A stretch of 64,000 nucleotides of DNA from Hydrogenimonas urashimensis (GCF_016593255.1 NZ_AP023212.1:732001-796000); one strand, 5' to 3'. Positions 1-8,369 are shown, counted from the first letter of the stretch. Program-made: numbers and translations. The notes: generated by a model not told the origin, from the sequence alone.

Positions 1-368
1 CCGATCTTCTCAAACTCGACCATATGGCTTTCAAAATCAACGGGTACGCATCGGTTCTCGAAGGGGTGCCGGGCGAGTTCGCCGACGAGCATCAGTGCCG
101 CCTCGGGCAGTGGTACGACAAGGGAGATGGAAAACGTCTCTTCGGCTCCACTCCCTCCTTCGCCAGACTCGCAGAACCTCATGCCCGTGTTCACAAAGCG
201 GTCAAACTCGCTGTGGAGTGTACGCGCGACAAAACGTGCGAATCGCGTGTGGAAGAGATCGTATCCGATTTCAAAGAGGCGGAAGATGCGAGCGTTCAGC
301 TTTTCGAAATTCTCGACGAAATCATCGAGGAAGCCCAGAACGGCACGGTCATGGCCAAAGCCTCATAA
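1..368 (+). CDS. CZB (chemoreceptor zinc-binding) domain protein, C-terminal part
   Basis: The reading frame is open from the first base of the window, so this is the 3' end of a longer gene. The visible 121 residues form a chemoreceptor zinc-binding (CZB) domain. The Zn ligands can be seen: a His in KLDHM just after the window edge, His and Cys in HQCRLGQWYDKGDG, and a later His pair in PHARVH. CZB domains bind zinc and usually sit at the C-terminus of soluble chemoreceptors (for example TlpD of Helicobacter) or of diguanylate cyclases, where they sense zinc or oxidants such as hypochlorous acid. What precedes the domain lies outside the window, so the type of parent protein is unknown. An internal ATG at 24 falls within the conserved KLDHM motif and is not the real start. 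The gene converges on the endonuclease V gene with a 6-base overlap. Confidence 0.8.
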   Translation, partial: DLLKLDHMAFKINGYASVLEGVPGEFADEHQCRLGQWYDKGDGKRLFGSTPSFARLAEPHARVHKAVKLAVECTRDKTCESRVEEIVSDFKEAEDASVQLFEILDEIIEEAQNGTVMAKAS

Positions 369-872
369 CCTTTCGCAAAGTTCCTTGGCCAGCCTGTCGG
401 CCAGCTTCAGAAATTTCGGGATGCGGCCCTCTCCCTCCATCGAGGTGACCGCATCTTTCGCACGTTTCAGATCGATCCCGGCCGCCGTGATATAAAGAGG
501 GCGCCTGCTGCCGCCCCGATAGAGCTCGTACCCGTCCGGCAGCGAGGCGAACCTGCTTTTCGCGACCCCGATCACAGCGGTCTCTTCGTGAAAATGTTCA
601 TAGAGATAGGCACCCAGTCCCCACCGGCTCTTTCCGTCCAGAAAGACGTATCCGTCGATGACAACGCAATCCGGATGCAATCGATGCCTTTCGATCAGGT
701 GAAGAATGGGAGGAAGTTCACGGCGGTAGAAGGCGCCGGGCACATAGGGGCTTTGAATCGGGGAGACACTCCGATAGAAGGCGGCGGGCTCCTTCTCTTC
801 GAAGGCCTCGAACGCCACACCTGCGGCGCAGGCTCGATTCTTCCGGTACGCGACATCGACGGCGAGGATCAT
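363..872 (-). CDS. nfi: Endonuclease V-like protein, short form
   Basis: This 169-residue protein resembles endonuclease V, which cuts DNA near deoxyinosine to start alternative excision repair of deaminated adenine. The three acidic metal ligands of the family appear in order: Asp6 in AVDVAY, Glu52 in YVPGAFYRRE, and Asp73 in VVIDG, followed by LDGKSRWGLGAYL and VIGVAKS. Spacing of the second and third acids (21 residues) equals that of E. coli Nfi (E89, D110). The protein is about 50 residues shorter than the E. coli enzyme, mainly because the N-terminal segment is missing. It is the last gene of a leftward operon, and its ATG overlaps the stop of the methyltransferase gene. Activity on inosine DNA or RNA is inferred from family only. 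Confidence 0.75.
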   Translation of the reverse strand: MILAVDVAYRKNRACAAGVAFEAFEEKEPAAFYRSVSPIQSPYVPGAFYRRELPPILHLIERHRLHPDCVVIDGYVFLDGKSRWGLGAYLYEHFHEETAVIGVAKSRFASLPDGYELYRGGSRRPLYITAAGIDLKRAKDAVTSMEGEGRIPKFLKLADRLAKELCERL

Positions 873-1561
873 ACTCTTTTAAAGAGCAGAACCTCTTTGT
901 CGGGCTCGTCCGCGTACATCGTCAATGGAAATGTCTGAATCAGTTCGAGCCCTTCGCACGCGGATGCGAGCGATTCGATATCGTGATAGTACTGCACCAC
1001 CCTGTCGCGCTCTCTTTTGTAGCACTGTTCGCCGCTTCGTTCGAAATAGTCGATGACCGTCTCGAGGCGTTCCCCCTCAAAACGCGAATCGAGCGCCAGA
1101 CATCTCCTCTCGTCCGATCGTACCAGCGATCCGGGCGCTATCTCTTCGAAACCGAAACGCGTATTGATATCGCCGACAAAAATGCCACCGGGCACGAGAA
1201 CGCTGCGGACACAGCCCAGAAATTTCGCAAGCTCCTCTTTGTCAAGGTAGTTCAGAACATCGAATACGGCGGTGGCCGCATCAAAGCGCGACTCAACATC
1301 GCACACATCCATGGCATCGGCTTCAACCCCCGCGCTTCTGGCTTTTTCGACCATCGTTTCGCTCAGATCGATGCCGTAGGCCCGCTTCAGGGAGAGCGCA
1401 TCCGCAGCCTTGAGAAGGAACGCTCCGCCGCCGCATCCGATATCGACGAGGGAGGCGGGCTGCCAGCTTCGGAGAATACCGATGTAAAATTCGTAGAGAC
1501 TTTCGATCTCATCCTCGAAACCGAGCAGCTCCTCGATTTTCGCGTAGAGTTCAAGCCCCAC
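869..1561 (-). CDS. Class I SAM-dependent methyltransferase
   Basis: A 230-residue protein with a Rossmann-type methyltransferase core. Motif I is VDIGCGGGAF at about residues 39-48, the acidic end of strand 2 is GIDLSE, and motif IV-like FDAATAVFDVLNYL follows. This is the small UbiE/BioC-like group whose substrates vary widely, so no substrate can be assigned. It lies between hisG, which its 5' end overlaps by 11 bases, and the endonuclease V gene, which it overlaps by 4 bases. It is therefore translated from the same leftward transcript as both. Nothing in the sequence suggests a role in histidine synthesis. Confidence 0.8.
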   Translation of the reverse strand: MGLELYAKIEELLGFEDEIESLYEFYIGILRSWQPASLVDIGCGGGAFLLKAADALSLKRAYGIDLSETMVEKARSAGVEADAMDVCDVESRFDAATAVFDVLNYLDKEELAKFLGCVRSVLVPGGIFVGDINTRFGFEEIAPGSLVRSDERRCLALDSRFEGERLETVIDYFERSGEQCYKRERDRVVQYYHDIESLASACEGLELIQTFPLTMYADEPDKEVLLFKRV

Positions 1562-2168
1562 GAACCACTCTCTCCATCTGGGTGTAGAGGTTCATGATTT
1601 CGCTCTTTTTCGCGAGGAAACTGTGTTTGTTGGCAATCAGATGGGCACTCGACTCCATGATCGTCTCCGCCACTTTCAAACCGTTTTCCCGCATCGTCGT
1701 GCCTGTCTCGACGATATCGACAATGGCATCGGCCAGTCCCACGAGCGGTGCAAGCTCGATGGAGCCATAGAGTTTGATCACTTCGACCCCCATCGCTTTT
1801 TTGCTGAAATAGTTGCGGGTGATGTTGACCATTTTGGAAGCCACTTTCATCTGCGGCTTGCTCCAGTCGAGTTCCTCTTCGTTGCGGATGCCGACGGCGA
1901 CCTTGCATCTGCCGATGCCAAGATCGAGCAGCCTGACAATGTCGAGCCCCTGCTCTTCAATCACATCGAGCCCTACGACACCGATATCGGCCGCCTGATG
2001 GGCCACATAGGTCGGAACATCCTGGTTGCGTACGAGCAGAAAACGGAACGCTCCCATCTCCAGAATCAGTTTGCGGGATTCGAATTTGAACTCGTCGCCG
2101 AAGATCGTTCCGAATATCTCCAGTGTCTCTTCGGCGATGCGGCCTTTGGGCAATGCAACGGTCAGCAC
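1551..2168 (-). CDS. hisG: ATP phosphoribosyltransferase, short form
   Basis: HisG catalyses the first step of histidine synthesis, condensing ATP with PRPP. At 205 residues this is the short form, which lacks the C-terminal histidine-binding regulatory domain and in other bacteria works as a hetero-octamer with HisZ. The start TVALPKGRIAEETLEIF and the PRPP-binding loop DIVETGTTMRENGL are diagnostic. No hisZ is present in the window; it should be elsewhere in the genome. The start overlaps the end of coaX by 7 bases and the end overlaps the methyltransferase start, so it sits in the middle of a tightly overlapped operon. Histidine control of this enzyme would depend on HisZ. Confidence 0.95.
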   Translation of the reverse strand: MLTVALPKGRIAEETLEIFGTIFGDEFKFESRKLILEMGAFRFLLVRNQDVPTYVAHQAADIGVVGLDVIEEQGLDIVRLLDLGIGRCKVAVGIRNEEELDWSKPQMKVASKMVNITRNYFSKKAMGVEVIKLYGSIELAPLVGLADAIVDIVETGTTMRENGLKVAETIMESSAHLIANKHSFLAKKSEIMNLYTQMERVVRGA

Positions 2169-2785
2169 TCACTATCCTTTATCATTTTTTTCATTCCTTT
2201 GAACACAATCGTTTCATCGATGACGGCACCGGGTATGGTTCGTGCGATAACCGCCGCGTCGCCACCTGTCACCACGACTCTCTTTGCTTTCGCATGCTTG
2301 GCCACCAGCGCCGCGATCGAACCGAGCATGGCGAAACTGACAGCATCCCGCGTATCGAGTGGAAGACGCTCCAGGGAGACATCCGGATTCAGCGTGACAT
2401 CGAGTTTGTCGGAAATGGATCGGTAGGCGCCCAGCATCCTCTCCAAACCGGGCCATATCCATCCGCCCAGATGCCTCCCCTCCTCCATCAGATCCACCGT
2501 CACGGCACTGCCCGCATCGATGACGACACCCTCCTCGATGCCAAGACACGCCGCCTCACGATCGATACCGAGTCCCTTGTACGCCGTTTTCAGCAGATGC
2601 TTTTCGGAGAGATCGATCCACGGAAGGCCGAGCCGCCCGATCTTCCGTCGCACGCTCTCGTTGACGCTGATGAAAAAGACCCTCTGTCGTGCGTATCGGG
2701 CCAGACCTTCCGCATGGGAGAGATGCTCGACACGGCAGCCGTCGTACAGATGCATCCGGCTGTTGCCGATATCGCAGAGAATCAT
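2162..2785 (-). CDS. coaX: Type III pantothenate kinase
   Basis: CoaX phosphorylates pantothenate, the first step of coenzyme A synthesis. The type III enzyme is not inhibited by CoA and needs a monovalent cation. Seen: the N-terminal nucleotide-binding motif CDIGNSRMHLY and the central DAGSAVTVDL motif with HLGGWIWPGLERM, both typical of the ASKHA-fold type III family. I chose the ATG at 2785, giving 207 residues, because it overlaps the stop of the upstream gene as ATGA and places the phosphate-binding motif at the very N-terminus. An ATG six codons earlier would abut its own ribosome site. The order unknown-coaX matches the C. jejuni neighbourhood. Confidence 0.93.
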   Translation of the reverse strand: MILCDIGNSRMHLYDGCRVEHLSHAEGLARYARQRVFFISVNESVRRKIGRLGLPWIDLSEKHLLKTAYKGLGIDREAACLGIEEGVVIDAGSAVTVDLMEEGRHLGGWIWPGLERMLGAYRSISDKLDVTLNPDVSLERLPLDTRDAVSFAMLGSIAALVAKHAKAKRVVVTGGDAAVIARTIPGAVIDETIVFKGMKKMIKDSEC

Positions 2786-3096
2786 ACCGTCACGAGGCTC
2801 CATCCTTCAGATTCCAGAAGCGCTTTCGCCTTCGAGCAGATCGGCGCATGCAGAAGGACGATGTTCTGCAATATCCGGTATCCGTAATGGTGTTCGATCT
2901 TCGTTTTGATCTCGAACCACTCTCTCACCTCTTTGCGCAGGACCCTGCTTTTCTTGTCGACGACGAAAACGAGGGTGTAACGGTTTTGCAAATCGACGCC
3001 GTGATAGACTCCAATCCGCTTTCTGCTCCCGATCGTACGGAGAGAAAAGGGTTCGAATCTCTTAAAAAGATATCCGCCGGCCTGCAGGGGCTTCAT
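2782..3096 (-). CDS. Conserved hypothetical protein upstream of coaX
   Basis: A 104-residue basic protein with no signal peptide or membrane segment. I recognise it only by position: C. jejuni also has a small unknown gene between coaX and the lipoprotein gene. Notable segments are the Arg/Lys-rich RTIGSRKRIGVYHGVDLQ and an alternating hydrophobic strand RYTLVFVVDKKSRVL. The start at 3096 is chosen over an upstream in-frame one because AAGGAG lies about 5 bases before it and it follows the stop of the lipoprotein gene by 11 bases. The end overlaps the coaX start. No function can be assigned. Confidence 0.75.
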   Translation of the reverse strand: MKPLQAGGYLFKRFEPFSLRTIGSRKRIGVYHGVDLQNRYTLVFVVDKKSRVLRKEVREWFEIKTKIEHHYGYRILQNIVLLHAPICSKAKALLESEGWSLVTV

Positions 3097-3107
3097 GATC
3101 TCCTTTA

Positions 3108-4346
3108 TCAACGGGCGCCCTCCACCGTATCGTCGCTTTCGTCCGGTTCCGTCATCTTTTTCAACGCATCCCACACTTCGGAGAACCACGACCGCTCCTC
3201 CTTCGCCTCCCCGGTTATCTCTTCTTTCTCAGAAACACTTTCCTCGGATGCAGCCTCCCGTGTCGCGTTTTCCTCTTCCCCGCCGGCAGATTCCGGCGAA
3301 GGTCTCTCTGCCGCCTCCTCGGAAGTCTCCTGCGCACCGGTATGAAGCTTGAAGTAGTACTGTTTGTAGTACAGAGCATCCTCGGTCGTAAAGAGCCAGT
3401 CGTCGATTCTGTCGGGTATCTCGAAGATATTGGATGTGGAAAGGAGCGGATCGGTCGCGATCACGTACCCTTCCCGCTCGATGACATAGATGAACTCCCC
3501 GTAGATCGCCCCGACGAAATGGGCGAAAGGGAACTTGAGGGTATTGAGAATCTTCAGATCGGTGTCGCAGTGGTAGATGGTGCCGTCCTTGGCGAGAATG
3601 TAGATGCCGTCGGAGACGAAAATCACATCGCTGATCTCAAGAGACTGGGCATCCATCAGTTTCGGACTGACAGAGATGATGCGGTGGGGCGTGGCGGCTA
3701 CGAGGCGGTTTCCGATGACATCGAGAAAGATGACATTGTTGAACTCCTCCCCTTTTCCGACAATGATCTCCCTCACCTTCTCCCCGGTCGTCTTGTTCAC
3801 AATGACCAGTTTGCCATCGAGAGTCGGAATCAGCACCAACTGCTCAAGCATCATCGGGTTGGCGATGCGGATATCGGCCGTTACAGCCGTATCGGAAGCG
3901 TATTTGGATACGATCTTTTTCTCTGCGTAGTCGTATATGCCGTAACTGTTTCCCTCGAGCAGGAAGGCGATGGTTTCGGTCCCGGGAATAAAAAGCGCGG
4001 CCAGGAGACGCCGAGGCAGTTGCAGAGGTATCGTCTCGTTGGTCTCGGTATTGTAGACGATGCTCGGTTTGCAGTCGCCGGCGGCGGCCACGAGGCTGCC
4101 ATGCTGCGCTATGTAGCGGTACCCCTTCGGAAGACGGTAGGGCTGAACGCCCTCTTTCGTGACGACCTGGCCGTTCTCCAGCGTCGCGGCTTCATAGCCC
4201 ACTTCGACGATTTTGGCGGGCAGTTCGCCGTCGTAGCTCACCGTTCCTTGAATATTTTCGGGTTCGAAATAGTTCTTTTGGCTGCAGCCGGCATTGAAAA
4301 GAGAGAACATGCCAAGCAGAAACGCAAAAAGCGCGGAACGGATCAT
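3108..4346 (-). CDS. Beta-propeller lipoprotein, possibly BamB-like
   Basis: A 412-residue predicted lipoprotein. The N-terminus has a short signal and the lipobox FNAGC, with Cys20 as the lipidation site, so it is probably anchored in the outer or inner membrane facing the periplasm. Residues about 30-330 hold repeated short strands of PQQ/WD-type blades such as TLDGKLVIVNKTTGEKV and AKDGTIYHCDTDLKIL, as in beta-propellers. The last 80 residues are a low-complexity Glu/Ser-rich tail. It directly follows a membrane-anchored TPR-like gene (4-base overlap), the same arrangement as yfgM-bamB in E. coli. A BamB-like role in outer membrane protein assembly is therefore an inference, not a firm call. 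Confidence 0.75.
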   Translation of the reverse strand: MIRSALFAFLLGMFSLFNAGCSQKNYFEPENIQGTVSYDGELPAKIVEVGYEAATLENGQVVTKEGVQPYRLPKGYRYIAQHGSLVAAAGDCKPSIVYNTETNETIPLQLPRRLLAALFIPGTETIAFLLEGNSYGIYDYAEKKIVSKYASDTAVTADIRIANPMMLEQLVLIPTLDGKLVIVNKTTGEKVREIIVGKGEEFNNVIFLDVIGNRLVAATPHRIISVSPKLMDAQSLEISDVIFVSDGIYILAKDGTIYHCDTDLKILNTLKFPFAHFVGAIYGEFIYVIEREGYVIATDPLLSTSNIFEIPDRIDDWLFTTEDALYYKQYYFKLHTGAQETSEEAAERPSPESAGGEEENATREAASEESVSEKEEITGEAKEERSWFSEVWDALKKMTEPDESDDTVEGAR

Positions 4347-4957
4347 TTCGTCCCTTTGTCCGTCGCGATTCCGTAGTGATCGAGCATTTTCGCCACGGGG
4401 GCCAGAGGCGAGTTCTCGGGAATCATCGCCAGGCGCTCCTTCGCCTCTTTCACTTCACCCTTCTTCATCAGCAGGTAGGCTTCGTCGAAAACGGCGTAAT
4501 CCTTCAGCAGTGCTGCGCTTCTCATCCGGTAGTTCTTCAATGCATCGGCTTGCTTCTGCAGCACGCCCAGATGGTAGGCCGCCAGGTCGGCGACAACGGG
4601 ATCCTTGCTCGCCTGCAGCCTCTTGAGCCCTTCGGCATCCGCCGAAGCCACCGCATTTTTGAGGGCGAAGAGTTCCGCAAGCCGCGGGTTCTCTTTTTTC
4701 AGGGTCTCCATGGCGCTTTTGTCGGAAGGATCGGCCTGAAGAGCCAGGAAGGCTTCGTTCGCTCGAAGAAGCTTCTGCTCTTTCAGGTAGCCCATGACGC
4801 CGTAACCGATGCCTCCGAAAACGATGATGGCCGCCAGCGCCAGAATCACGACCCTGTTGCGTTTGTAGAAACGCTCCGCTTTGATCAGACCCGCAAGAAG
4901 TTTTTCATCCTGCGTCAACTCCTCTTTTGCGTACTCCACCTGCTCTTTGATATTCAC
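4343..4957 (-). CDS. Membrane-anchored TPR-like protein, YfgM type
   Basis: A 204-residue protein with a charged N-terminal cytoplasmic segment, one membrane helix at about residues 34-55 (RVVILALAAIIVFGGIGYGV) and a mostly helical exported domain with TPR-like spacing (AAYHLGVLQKQADALKNY; LLMKKGEVKEAKERLAMIP). This layout fits the YfgM group, ancillary subunits of the Sec translocon that hand substrates to periplasmic chaperones. It is the first gene of the leftward operon that runs on to endonuclease V, and it diverges from gatC across about 80 AT-rich bases (4958-5037) that must hold both promoters. The exact function in Campylobacterota is not known to me. Confidence 0.75.
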   Translation of the reverse strand: MNIKEQVEYAKEELTQDEKLLAGLIKAERFYKRNRVVILALAAIIVFGGIGYGVMGYLKEQKLLRANEAFLALQADPSDKSAMETLKKENPRLAELFALKNAVASADAEGLKRLQASKDPVVADLAAYHLGVLQKQADALKNYRMRSAALLKDYAVFDEAYLLMKKGEVKEAKERLAMIPENSPLAPVAKMLDHYGIATDKGTK

Positions 4958-5037
4958 GGCAACTCCATTTAAACTGTTTCATAAAAATTAGTGTGTATCA
5001 TATCAAAACTAATCCTAAAAAAAGGAAAAAGCGACTC

Positions 5038-5328
5038 ATGAAATTTGACGATGCGATGCTGCAGCGCCTCGAAAAACTCTCGATGCTGAAAATCGAAGAG
5101 GCAAAACGCGCGGAGATGATTACAGAACTCGAAAAGATCGTCGGATTTGTCGAAATCCTGAGCGAACTCGACACCGAGGGGCTCGATCCCTCTTTCAGCA
5201 CTCTCGAAGGCGGCACGCCGATGCGCGAAGACACGCCGGATGAGAATCCGCAAATCCGCGAAATCATTATCGAAAACGCGCCGAAAGCGAAAGACGACTA
5301 CTTCGTCGTTCCCGCTATCATCGAATAG
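5038..5328 (+). CDS. gatC: Asp-tRNA(Asn)/Glu-tRNA(Gln) amidotransferase subunit C
   Basis: GatC stabilises the GatAB complex, which converts mischarged Glu-tRNA(Gln) or Asp-tRNA(Asn) into the correct amidated forms. The 96-residue protein has the family pattern LEKLSMLKIEEAKRAEM and ends with the motif MREDTPDE followed by APKAKDDYFVVPAIIE, where GatC proteins typically carry a PR.D region and FxVPxV end. I chose ATG 5038 (MKFDD) because 15 extra upstream codons would encode a Lys/Arg-rich stretch that overlaps the promoter region. gatA and gatB are not in the window, so as in many Campylobacterota the three genes are scattered. Confidence 0.92.
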   Translation: MKFDDAMLQRLEKLSMLKIEEAKRAEMITELEKIVGFVEILSELDTEGLDPSFSTLEGGTPMREDTPDENPQIREIIIENAPKAKDDYFVVPAIIE

Positions 5329-5331
5329 TCC

Positions 5332-5676
5332 ATGGTCACTCTTTACGGAATCAAAAACTGCGATTCGGTTCGCAAAGCGGTGAAATTTCTCAAAAGCAAT
5401 AACATCGATTACGAATTGGTCGATTTTAGGGAAAGACCCGTTGAATGCGACACGATCGACCGATGGCTTCGTCACGTTCCCATCGACACCCTTCTCAACC
5501 GGCGCGGCACGACCTACCGTACTCTCGGGCTCAGGGAGTTGGGGCCGGACGATGGGGAGAAAAAAGCGTGGCTCTGCAAAGAGAACATGCTGATAAAGCG
5601 TCCCGTCGCGGAGACCGACGACGGCAGGGTCGTCGTGGGCTTCAACGAATCCAACTACAAGGAGCTCTTTTTATGA
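5332..5676 (+). CDS. ArsC/Spx/YffB-family reductase-like protein
   Basis: A 114-residue thioredoxin-fold protein of the arsenate reductase (ArsC) superfamily. The N-terminus VTLYGIKNCDSVRKAVKFL has the single active-site Cys of the YffB-like subgroup (C-D-S/T-V/I-R/K-K-A), and the conserved RRGTTYR near residue 60 and KRPVAE near residue 88 fit the family. Members act as glutathione-dependent reductases or, in Firmicutes, as the RNA polymerase regulator Spx. There is no CxxC, so the Spx role is unlikely. Real arsenate reduction is not established by sequence. It starts 3 bases after gatC and its stop overlaps the pilT start, so the three genes are co-transcribed. Confidence 0.8.
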   Translation: MVTLYGIKNCDSVRKAVKFLKSNNIDYELVDFRERPVECDTIDRWLRHVPIDTLLNRRGTTYRTLGLRELGPDDGEKKAWLCKENMLIKRPVAETDDGRVVVGFNESNYKELFL

Positions 5677-6746
5677 GCAATGTCGCACTCGATATCCGAA
5701 AACTTCTGAAAAATGTCGTCGCCTACAAAGCGAGCGACCTGCACCTCGTCAGCCGCAGCGAACCGCAGATCCGTATCGACGGACGGCTCGTGCCCCTGAA
5801 CCTTCCGAAACTCGAGGGGGAGGCGATCGAGCAGATGTGCTACTCGATCATCACCGAGAAGCAGAAAAAGTCGTTCGAAGAGCACAAAGAGCTCGACTTC
5901 GCGATCCAGATTCCCGAAGTGGGCCGGTTCCGTGCCAACTTCTACCGAACCATGGGTGACGTTGCGGCGGCGTTCCGTGTCATTCCGACCCATACCCCCA
6001 GCCTCGACGATCTCGAAGCGCCCCAGGTTTACAAAAAACTGATCCAGCGCGAAAAGGGACTGATCCTGGTAACCGGCCCGACAGGAAGCGGTAAGTCGAC
6101 GACCCTCGCCGCCATGCTCAACGAAATCAACATGAGTGAACGCAAACATATCATCACGATCGAAGATCCCATCGAATTCGTTCACGAGAACCACCAGTCG
6201 CTCTTCTCCCACAGGAACATCGGAACCGACACCGACTCTTTCGCCACGGCGCTCAAATATGCCCTCCGTGAAGACCCCGACGTCATCCTGATCGGCGAGA
6301 TGCGGGACAAAGAGACGATCGCGGCGGCTCTGACGGCGGCGGAAACGGGCCACCTCGTCTTCGGTACGGTCCATACCAATTCGGCGGCACAGACCGTCAA
6401 CCGTATCATCGACGTTTTCAGCGGGGACGAACAGCCCCAGATCCGGGCCCAGCTCTCCACCTCTCTCGTGGCGGTCATTTCCCAGGCGCTCCTGCCCAAG
6501 ATCGGGGGCGGACGTATCGCGGTTCCCGAAATTCTCATCAGCAACCCCGCCATCGCCAACCTGATCCGCGAAGATAAGGTGCACCAGATCTACAGCCAGA
6601 TGCAGCTTGGCCAGGGCGAAAGCGGCATGCAGACCCAGACGCAGGTAATGGTCAAGCTTGTCAAAGGCCACATCATCGAAAAGAGCGAAGCGCTCCGCTT
6701 CTCGACCCGTCCCGACGAACTCCTCAAAGCGCTCCAGCACGGCTGA
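5673..6746 (+). CDS. pilT: Type IV pilus twitching motility ATPase
   Basis: PilT is the hexameric ATPase that drives retraction of type IV pili. The 357-residue protein has the N-terminal PAS-like segment (SDLHLVSRSEPQIRIDGRL), Walker A GPTGSGKST at about residue 135, the Asp box, Walker B LIGEMRD at about 208, and the His box HLVFGTVHTNSAAQ followed by the AIRNLIRE-like IANLIRE motif typical of PilT rather than PilB. The ATG at 5673 overlaps the previous stop (ATGA). Longer in-frame sequence upstream belongs to a shifted reading of the arsC-like gene. No other pilus gene is nearby, so its partners must lie elsewhere. Confidence 0.95.
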   Translation: MSNVALDIRKLLKNVVAYKASDLHLVSRSEPQIRIDGRLVPLNLPKLEGEAIEQMCYSIITEKQKKSFEEHKELDFAIQIPEVGRFRANFYRTMGDVAAAFRVIPTHTPSLDDLEAPQVYKKLIQREKGLILVTGPTGSGKSTTLAAMLNEINMSERKHIITIEDPIEFVHENHQSLFSHRNIGTDTDSFATALKYALREDPDVILIGEMRDKETIAAALTAAETGHLVFGTVHTNSAAQTVNRIIDVFSGDEQPQIRAQLSTSLVAVISQALLPKIGGGRIAVPEILISNPAIANLIREDKVHQIYSQMQLGQGESGMQTQTQVMVKLVKGHIIEKSEALRFSTRPDELLKALQHG

Positions 6747-6788
6747 GACCCGCCCCCTCTTTGGGGTCGGGGCCGAGCCGGCAGCTTT

Positions 6789-6816
6789 CTGACAATCTTT
6801 TTCTCTTACATATACT
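6789..6816 (+). promoter_or_regulatory. Sigma70-type promoter for DAHP synthase
   Basis: CTGACA at 6789-6794 and TATACT at 6811-6816 are separated by 16 bases, a good vegetative promoter about 70 bases before the start codon. It lies in the gap after pilT, so the aromatic gene can be transcribed on its own. Confidence 0.5.
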
Positions 6817-6852
6817 CTCACGCAATTTATGGTATTATTGCGCCAAATTTTC

Positions 6853-6873
6853 ACCGGTCGCGAACGCCGGTGC
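6853..6873 (+). promoter_or_regulatory. Hairpin in the DAHP synthase leader
   Basis: CACCGG and CCGGTG form a perfect 6-bp stem with a 9-base loop, ending 2 bases before the AAGGA ribosome site. In the mRNA it could restrict ribosome access. No leader peptide with aromatic residues is visible, so classical attenuation is not supported. Confidence 0.4.
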
Positions 6874-6888
6874 CCAAGGAATGATGCC

Positions 6889-8241
6889 ATGAGTACGTGG
6901 AGCCCCTCAAGCTGGAGAGATTTTCCGATCAAACAGCAACCCGTCTACAAGGACCCCGAAGCGGTCAAAAAAGTAGAGGAAGAACTTGCTAAGTTTCCCC
7001 CGCTGATCTTTGCCGAAGAGGCGAGAAGTCTTCAGGACAAACTGGCCGATGTCAGCCGGGGCGAAGCGTTTCTTCTTCAAGGAGGCGACTGCGCGGAGAG
7101 TTTCAACGCTTTCAACGCCGACACGATCAAAAACCTGTTCAAAGTCCTGATGCAGATGGCGGTCGTCATGACCTATTCGAGCGGGAAGCCGGTTGTCAAA
7201 GTGGGACGCATCGCCGGGCAGTTCGCCAAACCGCGCAGTTCCGATTTCGAAGCCAAAGGGGATGTCAAGCTTCCGAGCTACCGTGGCGACATCGTCAACG
7301 ATGCCGATTTCGAAGCCCAGGCGCGGGAACCCAAACCGGAAAAACTGATCAAAGCCTACTACCAGTCGGCGGCGACGTTGAACCTGCTGCGTGCTTTCGC
7401 CCGCGGCGGCATGGCCGACCTGACGAAGGTACACACCTGGAACCTCGATTTCGTCAAGGGCAAAGCCCTCGGCAAACGCTACGAAGAGCTCGCCGAAAAG
7501 ATCACCCAGGCGATGGATTTCATCGCCGCCTGCGGCATCACGCCCGAAAACACGCCGCAGTTGCACGAAACGGTTCTTTATACCTCCCACGAAGCGCTGC
7601 TACTGGGCTACGAAGAGGCGATGACACGCATCGACTCGCTGACAGGCGACTGGTACGACTGTTCGGCGCACATGCTCTGGATCGGTGACAGAACCCGCAA
7701 TCTGGACGGTGCGCATATCGAATTTTTCCGAGGCATCAAAAATCCTGTCGGGGTCAAAGTGGGACCGAGCATGCAAGCCGACGAGCTGATCGAACTGATC
7801 GACAGGCTGAATCCGAAAAACAGTCCGGGCCGCCTGACACTGATCGTGCGCATGGGCGCCGACAAGGTCGAAGAGCTCTTTCCCCCGCTCCTGCGGCGCA
7901 TCACGGCCGAAGGCAAAAATGTCGTCTGGAGCTGCGACCCGATGCACGGCAACACGATCAAAACCGACACGGGCATCAAAACCCGCGAATTCCACAACAT
8001 TCTGGCCGAAGTGAAGAAATTTTTCCAGATTCACAAAGCGGAAGGAACCATCGCCGGCGGGCTTCATCTGGAAATGACAGGTGAGGATGTGACCGAGTGT
8101 ACAGGCAGCCAGAGCTGCAACATCACCGTCGACACCCTTGCAGACCGCTACCATACCCAGTGCGACCCGCGCCTGAATGCCAACCAGTCCCTCGAGATGG
8201 CATTCATGGTTTCCGAATTTTTCAAAGATCTCCACAAATAG
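6889..8241 (+). CDS. 3-deoxy-7-phosphoheptulonate synthase, class II
   Basis: This enzyme joins phosphoenolpyruvate and erythrose 4-phosphate in the first step of the shikimate pathway. The 450-residue length and sequence are those of the plant-like class II (AroA-II) family: [13 protein letters not shown] at the start, the metal/PEP motif [12 protein letters not shown] at about residue 62, [15 protein letters not shown], and near the end [18 protein letters not shown]. The ATG at 6889 is supported by AAGGA 8 bases upstream and by the family N-terminus; upstream in-frame codons cover the leader hairpin. aroE and trpE of the same pathway follow downstream, but in a separate transcription unit. 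Confidence 0.95.
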   Translation: MSTWSPSSWRDFPIKQQPVYKDPEAVKKVEEELAKFPPLIFAEEARSLQDKLADVSRGEAFLLQGGDCAESFNAFNADTIKNLFKVLMQMAVVMTYSSGKPVVKVGRIAGQFAKPRSSDFEAKGDVKLPSYRGDIVNDADFEAQAREPKPEKLIKAYYQSAATLNLLRAFARGGMADLTKVHTWNLDFVKGKALGKRYEELAEKITQAMDFIAACGITPENTPQLHETVLYTSHEALLLGYEEAMTRIDSLTGDWYDCSAHMLWIGDRTRNLDGAHIEFFRGIKNPVGVKVGPSMQADELIELIDRLNPKNSPGRLTLIVRMGADKVEELFPPLLRRITAEGKNVVWSCDPMHGNTIKTDTGIKTREFHNILAEVKKFFQIHKAEGTIAGGLHLEMTGEDVTECTGSQSCNITVDTLADRYHTQCDPRLNANQSLEMAFMVSEFFKDLHK

Positions 8242-8316
8242 AGCGATACCGCTTCTTCGCAGGGAGTGTTTTTCTACACTTCCGCTTTTTTTATCCGATT
8301 TTTAGATAGCAAACTA

Positions 8317-8344
8317 TTGAATTTCAGCAGAATTTACCTATAAT
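8317..8344 (+). promoter_or_regulatory. Sigma70-type promoter for the GGDEF gene
   Basis: TTGAAT at 8317-8322 and a consensus TATAAT at 8339-8344 are separated by 16 bases, 25 bases before the ATG of the diguanylate cyclase gene. An AAAGGGAGAA ribosome site follows. The preceding gap (8242-8316) is T-rich and shows no clear hairpin. Confidence 0.55.
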
Positions 8345-8369
8345 TGGGGAATTACAAAGGGAGAATTTT

